Assembly (NCBI GenBank): GCA_007116685.1
Contig: SKIC01000222.1
Coordinates: forward strand, 1-5,109
DNA from: Balneolales bacterium
GTDB lineage: Bacteria; Bacteroidota; Rhodothermia; Balneolales; Natronogracilivirgulaceae
Length of the DNA: 5,109 nucleotides
Direction of reading: 5' to 3'
A program made the translations under genes and the position numbers. The first letter of the stretch is position 1, and each line of letters opens with the position of its first letter. Shown piece by piece: positions 1 through 5,109 of this stretch. The notes under the pieces are model-generated. The model made no database searches, was not told the DNA's origin, and worked only from the letters and a program-made list of their open reading frames with translations.

Positions 1-1450
1 ACTTTTGATCTTGTTTAGCACCGTCAATTTCTGGTCTGATTTTGAAAAATACAGGGCCATCAGGATTCATAGAACGATAAATACCATACACGAGTGCAAA
101 AGCTAAGCCTAGAGCCACTAATATCACAATCCATCTTAGGATTTCATTATAGGGTACAGGCTGCTGATGCTGTACGGTTTGGAACATTTCATCCGCAAAT
201 GGATCTCTGAACTGTAACTGCGTAATCTCTAACTCATCGCCACGCTGTAATTGAATTCCCAGCGCACTTCTTACCACATTTCGGATTTCGTTTATTTCCT
301 GATTGGTATACGGCTGAAAGGTGATTACTTCTTCACCATCATCATTAACTTCCCGAACTTGCTTAAAGTTTAGCAACAAAGAAGCACTGATACGGTTTAC
401 TTCACCAACAGGCTTTTCAAATTCTTCCCGAGTAGTATTTACTTCAAAATTTCTAACCTGAACCGTAGATTGCTGATTCCGAAGGCTTGTATTTATCGTT
501 TCAGAACGTAAAGCCGGAGGCGTAAACTCATCAATTTGTATAGGCTGATTCCTAACATCATCAGAACTTTCTGTACGTCTTTCCTCCGAAATAACTATGC
601 GGCTTTCCGGATCAATAATATTGGAATTTCTACGTAAGCGCTCGAAATCATGCTCGGTATTTACTCTTAAAATGGCATTACCGGGACCCAATACTCTGTC
701 GAGCATGGTTTGGCCTTTTTGAGTGAGATAGTTTTCGGTCTCTTTTCGTACGCGCATTTGTGTATTAGCCGATGCCAAATCTGTACCTTCGCGCATGTCT
801 TCGTTCAGACGGTTACCATTTTGATCAATAATGGTAATATTGTTTTCATTCAAGCCTTCCACACTACCAGCAATCAATGCAGAAATACCCTCAATCTGAG
901 GTTTTCTCAATTGCTGCCTTGGCAAGAGATTTATAATCACAGACGCAGAAGCCTCAACACGAGTTTCCTGAAATGGTGTTCTTTCAGGGAGCACCAAGTG
1001 TACTCTGGCAGATTCTACCTGTTGTAAACTATTTATTGTCCGGGCTAACTCGCCTTCAAGAGCACGTTTTTTATTTACCCTTTGCATAAAATCGGTCATA
1101 CCCAAGGTATTCGAATCAAACAATTCGTAGCCCTTATAATCCATACCCAGAGTTCCTTGAGCAGCATATTCTAGCCTAAGTTCGTGCACTCGTGACCTAG
1201 GAACCATAATAGAAGCCCCACCATCAGCAACCTGAAAAGGAATATTCCGAGAATCTAAATCTTCAACTATTGTTTGGGCACTCTGCGGGGTCATAGAACC
1301 AAAAAGCAAAGCATAGTCAGGCCGTAATGCCCAATAGAATAAAAAGATAAAAACGCTCAAAATAGCTACGGTCATGAGACCAAACAGCACTTTTTGCGCT
1401 AACGTCAGCGGTTGGAAAAAGTTTTGTAATGATTCGGTTACCTGGCTCAT
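1..1450 (-). CDS. fliF: Flagellar MS-ring protein FliF (3' end outside window)
   Basis: FliF forms the membrane-embedded MS ring, on which the rod, C-ring (via FliG) and export gate are assembled. I translated 483 uninterrupted codons from the ATG at 1450 to the window edge. The family is usually about 550 residues, so the missing part should be the C-terminal FliG-binding tail. Residues about 21-42 (VLFGLMTVAILSVF...) form the first membrane helix. The YscJ/FliF-like ring-building domain follows, with the conserved stretches MVPRSRVHELR (82-92), ALEGELARTI (130-139) and VESARVHLVLPE (145-156). The second periplasmic domain runs from about 230 to 420 and includes VRNFEVN (332-338), the counterpart of the NYE-type motif. 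A second membrane helix lies at about 438-457 (LRWIVILVALGLAF...). The start is 18 bp after the fliE stop, with only a weak AAAGTAAT ahead of it, so translation may depend on coupling. It is the last operon gene visible here. Identity is very secure from the domain layout and the fliE neighbour. Confidence 0.96.
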   Translation of the reverse strand, partial: MSQVTESLQNFFQPLTLAQKVLFGLMTVAILSVFIFLFYWALRPDYALLFGSMTPQSAQTIVEDLDSRNIPFQVADGGASIMVPRSRVHELRLEYAAQGTLGMDYKGYELFDSNTLGMTDFMQRVNKKRALEGELARTINSLQQVESARVHLVLPERTPFQETRVEASASVIINLLPRQQLRKPQIEGISALIAGSVEGLNENNITIIDQNGNRLNEDMREGTDLASANTQMRVRKETENYLTQKGQTMLDRVLGPGNAILRVNTEHDFERLRRNSNIIDPESRIVISEERRTESSDDVRNQPIQIDEFTPPALRSETINTSLRNQQSTVQVRNFEVNTTREEFEKPVGEVNRISASLLLNFKQVREVNDDGEEVITFQPYTNQEINEIRNVVRSALGIQLQRGDELEITQLQFRDPFADEMFQTVQHQQPVPYNEILRWIVILVALGLAFALVYGIYRSMNPDGPVFFKIRPEIDGAKQDQK

Positions 1451-1468
1451 ATTACTTTGCTATTCAGA

Positions 1469-1789
1469 TTACATCTGCATTCTTGAAATTTCCTGATACG
1501 TCTCTATAGCTCTGTTTCGAATTTCGAGCATGAGCTGAAAGCTTAAATTTGCTTTCTCCATGGCTAGCATAACCTCGTGGACGTTCTCTGTTTTACCCAT
1601 GACGAAATCATCAACCTTTTGGTCTGCATCTTTCTTTGCAGCGTCTACAGATCCAATTGCCTCCTGAATAAAATCCCGAAAAGTACCTGTACGCTCTTGT
1701 CTGCCACGCTGTACTTCCAGATTGCTAAGTTCAGGATTATTGCCTGCATCTCTTAAACGTAAACCAATAGGTGTTTCTGATATATTCAT
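1469..1789 (-). CDS. fliE: Flagellar hook-basal body protein FliE
   Basis: FliE is the small adaptor between the MS ring and the proximal rod, and is needed for export of rod proteins. The protein has 106 residues, the usual family size. The diagnostic C-terminal half is clear: FRDFIQEAIGSVDAAKKDAD (37-56), then a segment with ENVHEVMLAMEKANLSFQLM (68-87), then a tail ending YQEISRMQM (98-106), which matches the family's typical ...YQEIMRMQV ending. The N-terminal third (1-36) is variable and probably flexible, as in other FliE proteins. The ATG at 1789 lies 5 bp after the stop of the small upstream gene. No strong Shine-Dalgarno is visible, only an A-rich stretch, which suggests coupling to the preceding gene. 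The gene order flgB-flgC-x-fliE-fliF supports the call. Confidence 0.95.
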   Translation of the reverse strand: MNISETPIGLRLRDAGNNPELSNLEVQRGRQERTGTFRDFIQEAIGSVDAAKKDADQKVDDFVMGKTENVHEVMLAMEKANLSFQLMLEIRNRAIETYQEISRMQM

Positions 1790-1794
1790 GATTT

Positions 1795-2040
1795 TTAAAC
1801 TCTGAAGTCTAGATTATGCCCTCTTGCATCAGGATTTTCCATGCGGCTATTTCCACTAGCCATGTACAACTCAAGCTTTTTGTTTTGACCGAAAGGAAAC
1901 TCCGAGGAAATCATATTTCTTTCAGCGGATGATAAATCATTGCCGGTTGCCATCTCAGCTACTTGCTGCAAACGTTTCATAGAACTGCTACCTGATAACT
2001 GAGCTGTGTTTTGGAATGCTTGTACCTTTGTTAGATTCAT
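1795..2040 (-). CDS. Small uncharacterised protein of the flagellar rod operon
   Basis: I do not recognise this 81-residue protein as a named flagellar component. It lies between flgC (15-bp gap) and fliE (5-bp gap) on the same strand, so it is almost certainly co-transcribed with them. No signal peptide or membrane helix is seen. The N-terminal 35 residues are polar and Ser/Gln-rich (KVQAFQNTAQLSGSSSMKRL). A short likely helix with LSSAERNMISSEFPFG (36-51) follows, then ELYMASGN (57-64), and a C-terminal NPDARGHNLDFRV (69-81). The mix of a flexible N-terminus and a motif-like C-terminus suggests a small binding or adaptor protein, possibly an assembly or export helper; this is inference. The ATG at 2040 is preceded by AAAGTGAT, similar to the sequence before fliF. 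Clean placement between two rod genes argues for a real gene rather than a chance reading frame. Confidence 0.8.
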   Translation of the reverse strand: MNLTKVQAFQNTAQLSGSSSMKRLQQVAEMATGNDLSSAERNMISSEFPFGQNKKLELYMASGNSRMENPDARGHNLDFRV

Positions 2041-2055
2041 ATCACTTTAGTTGGA

Positions 2056-2565
2056 TTAACTGATTTCGAATGATCTTCTGATAATATTCTTCTCTGCTTC
2101 TATAACAGATAAATTTGCTTCATAAAGACGGTTTGCACTCACCATGCGCGTCATTTCTTCCACGAGATCCAGATCCGGATATTTTACCATTCCGTTTTCA
2201 TCTGCATCTGGATGGTGTGGATCGTACTCGTAGCGGAATCGCTCGGTTTCTACCACTTCTGTGCGCGGGCCAAAATCTCTGGACTGACCACTGGTTGCAA
2301 AACTATCCGGTTTTTCAATGTGCGGAGATCTGGTTTGGCGCAAGTCGAGAAGGCTATCACGTAGCATATTCTCAAAATCTCTGCGATCACCAACCGTTTG
2401 ATGCACTGTTTTTGGCTTATAAGGACCATTACCGTCTTCTGTCCGGGTAGTATTTGCATTGGCAATATTTTCCGCAGCAATGGCTATCTGCTGACGCTGA
2501 GCTGCCATACCACTGGAAGCCGTTCTGAATGTGCTGAATAAACGATTAACGCCCATGTCTTTCAT
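2056..2565 (-). CDS. flgC: Flagellar proximal rod protein FlgC
   Basis: FlgC is one of the proximal rod subunits that, with FlgB and FlgF, connects the MS ring/FliE to the distal rod. It is exported by the flagellar type III apparatus. The N-terminal rod signature is plain: FRTASSGMAAQRQQIAIAAE (13-32) followed by NIANANTTRTEDGNGPYKPK (33-52). The C-terminal signature is YDPHHPDADENG (114-125), KYPDLDLVEEM (128-138) and SANRLYEANLSVIEAEKN (143-160). The protein has 169 residues against about 134-150 in most relatives. The excess is in the middle (about 58-108), between the conserved PYKPK and YDPHHP blocks. The start at 2565 is well supported: a strong AGGAAGGA site inside the end of flgB sits 7 bases upstream, whereas the Met at codon 4 would be too far away. 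Its ATG overlaps the flgB stop (TAATG), indicating translational coupling. Confidence 0.96.
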   Translation of the reverse strand: MKDMGVNRLFSTFRTASSGMAAQRQQIAIAAENIANANTTRTEDGNGPYKPKTVHQTVGDRRDFENMLRDSLLDLRQTRSPHIEKPDSFATSGQSRDFGPRTEVVETERFRYEYDPHHPDADENGMVKYPDLDLVEEMTRMVSANRLYEANLSVIEAEKNIIRRSFEIS

Positions 2566-2912
2566 TACATATTCCTTCCTGTTATGCTGGCTCTGAGCAT
2601 TTGAAAGTTATGCCGCAGTGCCCTGGTAACAAGTTGAACCCGGATTTGGGTATCTGCAAGATCCATCATTTCATCTTCCAGCAAAACTTCTTCGTCAGTT
2701 TCTGTGATTCGAGGATTCACTTTGCTGAAATCCTGATTTGATGCGCCACGAAGTTCTGCTTTCTGTAATTCACTCTCAAAATCCACCTGAACTCGCTTGA
2801 ATCCAGGTGTATCTGCATTAGCAACATTCAAAGCAATAGTACGCTGACGCAATGCGTAGGCATCCATTGATTTTGCTAAAAGGCGAGTATGATTGTTATC
2901 AATAAGTTTCAT
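2565..2912 (-). CDS. flgB: Flagellar proximal rod protein FlgB
   Basis: FlgB is the most proximal rod subunit and contacts FliE. The protein has 115 residues, slightly shorter than the commonly seen 125-140. It carries the rod-family motif ALNVANADTPGFKRVQVDFE (27-46), with the characteristic N-ANADTPG-K core. Near the C-terminus the typical segment LLEDEMMDLADTQIRVQLVT (77-96) leads into ALRHNFQMLRASITGRN (98-114), matching the family ending with a kF.ll..AI pattern. It is the first gene of the operon, preceded by a sigma-54 promoter with a predicted leader of only about 18 bases. No clear Shine-Dalgarno is present, just an A-rich run. Its stop codon overlaps the flgC start by one base. Confidence 0.96.
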   Translation of the reverse strand: MKLIDNNHTRLLAKSMDAYALRQRTIALNVANADTPGFKRVQVDFESELQKAELRGASNQDFSKVNPRITETDEEVLLEDEMMDLADTQIRVQLVTRALRHNFQMLRASITGRNM

Positions 2913-2941
2913 CGTGACTTTTTTTATTCATGAGACGATAG

Positions 2942-2956
2942 GCAAGCAGTGTGCCA
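2942..2956 (-). promoter_or_regulatory. Sigma-54 (RpoN) promoter of the flgB operon
   Basis: Read on the minus strand the sequence is TGGCAC-ACTGC-TTGC. It matches the -24/-12 consensus TGGCAC-N5-TTGC with the GG and GC dinucleotides exactly 10 bases apart. It is correctly oriented towards flgB. The predicted transcription start is near 2930, leaving an untranslated leader of about 18 bases before the flgB ATG at 2912. Sigma-54 control of rod/hook genes is known in many polar flagellates. It requires an AAA+ enhancer-binding protein, which is not in this window. Confidence 0.88.
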
Positions 2957-2973
2957 TTTTTCAAAATCCTCTA

Positions 2974-2994
2974 TTTGATGCGTATTCAATCAAA
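2974..2994. promoter_or_regulatory. Inverted repeat, possible activator site
   Basis: TTTGAT and ATCAAA form a perfect 6-base inverted repeat with a 9-base spacer, 18 bases upstream of the -24 element. This spacing of half-sites is compatible with a dimeric DNA-binding protein, such as the enhancer-binding protein needed by the sigma-54 promoter. However, AT-rich palindromes this short arise often by chance, and the site is closer to the promoter than usual enhancers. It could equally serve the divergent kinase gene. Confidence 0.25.
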
Positions 2995-3073
2995 AATGAG
3001 AAAAACACACAATCTCACTTCGGCATAATTTTCCCCGATGCGCTATCCCTTAATCTTTTGTATCATTAGGATT

Positions 3074-4003
3074 ATGAAAGCATTCTTTGATTCCATACTT
3101 GCGCATTTAGACGTACCGACAGTTATCTGTACCCTACCGGACAGACTGATTCTATCGTCGAACAAGCGCTTAACGAATACTACAGGCAAAACGAGTAAAG
3201 ACTTAATGGGACAGTCTTTCCAAAAAACATTTCCTGTTACTGTGCTCCCAAATGGGAAGACGTATTGGCAATCCCCAAAAAGCAGGTTTTTGATTAAGGA
3301 ATCACGAATTGACTTGAATGATGAACAATATCTTTTTGTGACTTTCACCCCTGATAAATCAAGTGATATAACAGATCAATTAGAAGGTGCCCGCTTTGTA
3401 TCTGAGCTTTTGATGCATAGAATCCGCTCACCACTTACTGCAATGCAGGGGTTTACAGAAATGTTATCAGATGCAGAACTTGAAAAAGAAGCCATTTTAG
3501 AGGGGATAGACCAAATCCGCGCTCTTCTTGATGATATGGAATCCTTCACATCTATTACTGAGAGCGCCAAAGAAACGGTAGATGTCCATTCCATCATCAA
3601 AGGCATTTTGAATGAATATCCTCCAAAAACCAAACAGCGTATTGTACTGGAAAAAAATGCTCAGTTCGGAACTGTTGAGGGAAATCCTTTCATCATCACA
3701 AAAATTATCCGCGAATTAATAAATAATGCTCTTGACCACTCAGATGGTGATTTGGAAAACATTTTGATTACTTTTTTATCCAAAGGACAACTTCAGGTCA
3801 CTAATTTCGGCAATGTGATTCCAAAAGATATAAAAGAGCGAATTTTTCTACCCTTCGTTACAACAAAAGCTCGTAATAATGGTCTGGGCTTATCGAAAGT
3901 GTGGAAATGGCTGAATAGTATGGGCGGCTCTATACAACTAATTCAAAACGCAACATCTGAAGGAATTACCTTTCAGATAACGTTGCCACTTAAAAAAGAT
4001 TGA
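3074..4003 (+). CDS. Cytoplasmic PAS-like sensor histidine kinase
   Basis: This 309-residue two-component kinase autophosphorylates on a histidine and passes phosphate to a response regulator. Residues 1-95 look like a small PAS-type sensor fold (VPTVICTLPDRLILSSNKRL, then DLMGQSF). There is no membrane helix or signal peptide, so it should sense a cytoplasmic signal. The H-box is MHRIRSPLTAMQGF (114-127) with His115. The ATP-binding domain shows the N-box RELINNALDH (213-222), the F-box IFLPFVTTK (257-265) and the G2 box NNGLGLS (268-274). The G1 position reads TNFGNVIP (243-250) instead of the classic DxGxG. An ATG 12 codons upstream (3038) would add a hydrophobic stretch and has no ribosome site; the ATG at 3074 follows TAGGATT, a closely spaced AGGA, so I prefer it. 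It is divergent from the sigma-54 flagellar operon, and the H-box resembles the FlrB/FleS-type HQIRTPL. A role in flagellar control is inference. Its end overlaps the convergent gene by 14 bp. Confidence 0.9.
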   Translation: MKAFFDSILAHLDVPTVICTLPDRLILSSNKRLTNTTGKTSKDLMGQSFQKTFPVTVLPNGKTYWQSPKSRFLIKESRIDLNDEQYLFVTFTPDKSSDITDQLEGARFVSELLMHRIRSPLTAMQGFTEMLSDAELEKEAILEGIDQIRALLDDMESFTSITESAKETVDVHSIIKGILNEYPPKTKQRIVLEKNAQFGTVEGNPFIITKIIRELINNALDHSDGDLENILITFLSKGQLQVTNFGNVIPKDIKERIFLPFVTTKARNNGLGLSKVWKWLNSMGGSIQLIQNATSEGITFQITLPLKKD

Positions 4004-4559
4004 TTTGAGTTCGGTCTTCTCGCTTTGCTTTTGGAATTGCAGATTGAGGACGATTACCGGAATTAGGTAACATGTCCGGACTAAATTTTTTGCCGTGAAT
4101 TTTATTGGCTATTCCCTCTAAAGCCACAAGTCCTCTTTTTGTGAGCTCTAATTCTTCGTTTTCTGTTTCCGCCAAAAAACCGAAAGTCTTTAAATCGTTG
4201 ACTATCATAAATGCCAATTGCGGCAAAGTACCGGAGTTTTTTTCTACAAAACTACGCTGTGCAATTTCTTCTCCCTCAGGTGGGTAATAAGCCATACCCA
4301 AAATATTCATCTCTATTTCCGTGAGCGGATATCCCTCTGAACCCTTGCTCAAAAGTTCGTCCCACGCTGCTTGGCTGTAGTACAGGCCAAACCAACTCTT
4401 GGCTTCCTTAAGCAACTTCATAGAATGCGAACATGCAAAAAAACTACCGGCTTGTGCTTTGGTAGGCTCCCCGCGAGAACGGTACATAGATACCAGAGAT
4501 GCCAAATCTAGAATTTGCAAATTTGCAGGATAACGAAAGCAGGCTTGTTTTTTCATCAT
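3990..4559 (-). CDS. Uncharacterised protein with winged-helix-like segment and C-terminal clamp-binding-like motif
   Basis: I do not recognise the family of this 189-residue protein. It starts 8 bp after the topA stop on the same strand and is probably co-transcribed with it. The N-terminal half is helical and aromatic (FRYPANLQILDLASLVSMYR, 8-27; KEAKSWFGLYYSQAAWDELL, 51-70). Residues about 110-154, with LPQLAFMIVNDLKTFGFL and ELELTKRGLVALEGIANKI, look like helix-turn-helix plus wing, as in winged-helix DNA-binding domains. After about residue 160 the chain is polar and Pro/Asn/Arg-rich, probably disordered, and ends exactly in QINLF (185-189). This fits the QxxLF pentapeptide by which replication and repair proteins bind the DnaN sliding clamp. 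A DNA-related role is therefore plausible but inferred. The start could be ATG 4559 or 4556, or TTG 4565; no clear ribosome site decides. The last codons overlap the 3' end of the convergent kinase gene. Confidence 0.82.
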   Translation of the reverse strand: MMKKQACFRYPANLQILDLASLVSMYRSRGEPTKAQAGSFFACSHSMKLLKEAKSWFGLYYSQAAWDELLSKGSEGYPLTEIEMNILGMAYYPPEGEEIAQRSFVEKNSGTLPQLAFMIVNDLKTFGFLAETENEELELTKRGLVALEGIANKIHGKKFSPDMLPNSGNRPQSAIPKAKREDRTQINLF

Positions 4560-4567
4560 AGCCAAAT

Positions 4568-5109
4568 TTATTCTTTGGCTTTAATAATTTCCACCGCTTT
4601 CGCCATATTCATTTTTTCAGCATCCGTTCCTTTAGGCAAACTGATGTTCTTTTTCCCGTACTTGATATAAGGGCCATATCGGCCGGTCATAATTACAACA
4701 GGCGCATCCGTTTCCGGATGAGTGCCTAAATCCTGAATGACCGAGGATCCTCGGCGGGAAGCTTTCTTTTCTTTCAAAAGCTCAACTGCTCTGTCCATTT
4801 CAATGGTTAAAACATGGTCGTCTTTTCCAAGCGACTTGAATGCTCCATCATGAACAACGAAAGGTCCGTAGCGACCAACGCCTGCCTTAACTTCTTTACC
4901 TGTCTCAGGGTGATTACCAAGAGACCGTGGTAGAGACAGCAAATCCAAAGCCGTGCTCAAATCCACATCTTCAGGTTTCATTCCTTTTAATAGAGAGGCG
5001 CGCTTTGGCTTTTTCTCCTCTTCGGTAACTTCTCCTAATTGCACATAAGGTCCATATCGTCCGGAAAGTAGAAAGATGTGTTTTCCTGTTTCAGGATCTT
5101 TACCCAAAG
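4568..5109 (-). CDS. topA: DNA topoisomerase I, C-terminal repeat region (5' part outside window)
   Basis: Type IA topoisomerase I relaxes negative supercoils during transcription and replication. Only the last 179 codons and the TAA stop are in the window; the catalytic domains lie beyond the right edge. The visible part is built of three topoisomerase C-terminal repeats, each starting with an LG.-PETG-type strand and containing a GRYGP core. They are LGKDPETGK...GRYGPYVQLGE (1-26), LGNHPETGKE...GRYGPFVVHDG (63-88) and LGTHPETDAP...GRYGPYIKYGK (127-152), numbered from the first complete visible codon. These cores are 62 and 64 residues apart. Such repeats bind single-stranded DNA and here replace the zinc-finger modules of the E. 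coli enzyme. The third repeat is followed by SLPKG and a final helix ending KAVEIIKAKE. The TTG at 5107 is an internal Leu codon of the first repeat, not a start. The next gene follows after 8 bp. Confidence 0.95.
   Translation of the reverse strand, partial: LGKDPETGKHIFLLSGRYGPYVQLGEVTEEEKKPKRASLLKGMKPEDVDLSTALDLLSLPRSLGNHPETGKEVKAGVGRYGPFVVHDGAFKSLGKDDHVLTIEMDRAVELLKEKKASRRGSSVIQDLGTHPETDAPVVIMTGRYGPYIKYGKKNISLPKGTDAEKMNMAKAVEIIKAKE

Larger units (their letters stand above)
2913..3073. other. Divergent intergenic region between flgB and the kinase gene
   Basis: This 161-bp AT-rich stretch is the only sizeable non-coding segment. It contains the sigma-54 promoter for the flagellar operon on its left side and the TTTGAT-N9-ATCAAA inverted repeat in the middle. 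A weaker repeat, TGAGA-N11-TCTCA, lies at 2997-3017. For the kinase gene I see only a loose -10-like CATAAT (3024-3029) without a convincing -35 partner, so its promoter is not assigned. No small RNA or riboswitch fold is apparent. Confidence 0.6.

Noticed and set aside
710..1027. Plus-strand open frame of 105 codons inside fliF
   Set aside because: It lies wholly opposite a well-conserved fliF region, has no recognisable domain, and its Cys/His/Phe-rich composition is typical of an antisense shadow.
2115..2450. Plus-strand frame of 111 codons opposite flgC
   Set aside because: It is antisense to clear FlgC motifs, with no ribosome site or family resemblance.
2979..3000. Possible IHF site (ATCAA-rich) between activator site and sigma-54 promoter
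   Set aside because: The ATCAA core is present on either strand, but the downstream TTR part of the consensus does not match.
3038..3073. Upstream ATG giving the kinase 12 extra N-terminal residues
   Set aside because: No ribosome site precedes it, and the extra hydrophobic RYPLIFCIIRI is too short for a normal membrane anchor. The ATG at 3074 has an AGGA just upstream.
3376..3633. Minus-strand 85-codon frame within the kinase gene
   Set aside because: It lies opposite the H-box region of a clear kinase and has a low-complexity serine-rich composition.
4105..4287. Plus-strand 60-codon frame
   Set aside because: It is antisense to the conserved-looking gene downstream of topA, and no independent coding evidence is seen.

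Overview
The window holds most of a flagellar basal-body operon on the minus strand, a divergent histidine kinase on the plus strand, and the 3' end of a topA transcription unit on the minus strand. AT-rich DNA, mostly weak Shine-Dalgarno sites, and a topA ending in tandem GRYGP-type C-terminal repeats suggest a motile member of the Bacteroidota/Rhodothermota/Balneolota group. This placement is a soft inference from gene content; no rRNA or other marker gene is present.

Layout. Bases 1-1450 (minus) carry fliF (MS ring), cut at its 3' end by the window edge. Next, still reading on the minus strand, come fliE (1469-1789), a small unrecognised gene of 81 codons (1795-2040), flgC (2056-2565) and flgB (2565-2912). 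Transcription runs flgB > flgC > small gene > fliE > fliF, with gaps of 18 bp or less and a one-base stop/start overlap between flgB and flgC. A canonical sigma-54 promoter (TGGCAC-N5-TTGC) lies just upstream of flgB and probably drives the whole rod/MS-ring operon.

Bases 2913-3073 form a divergent intergenic region. On its right side starts a soluble PAS-like sensor histidine kinase (3074-4003, plus). Its H-box (HRIRSPL) is like those of kinases that activate sigma-54 enhancer-binding proteins, so it may control the flagellar operon. No partner response regulator is in the window.

Bases 3990-5109 (minus) hold the last 179 codons of topA, followed 8 bp later by an unrecognised gene of about 189 codons. 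That protein has a winged-helix-like segment and ends in QINLF, a good match to the bacterial sliding-clamp (DnaN) binding pentapeptide. It converges on the kinase gene with a 14-bp overlap. I see no mobile elements, CRISPR arrays, tRNAs or rRNAs. No gene-free stretch exceeds 161 bp.

Most of the window is ordinary flagellar housekeeping. The less-described parts are the small flagellar-operon gene, the clamp-motif protein downstream of topA, and the sigma-54/kinase arrangement.
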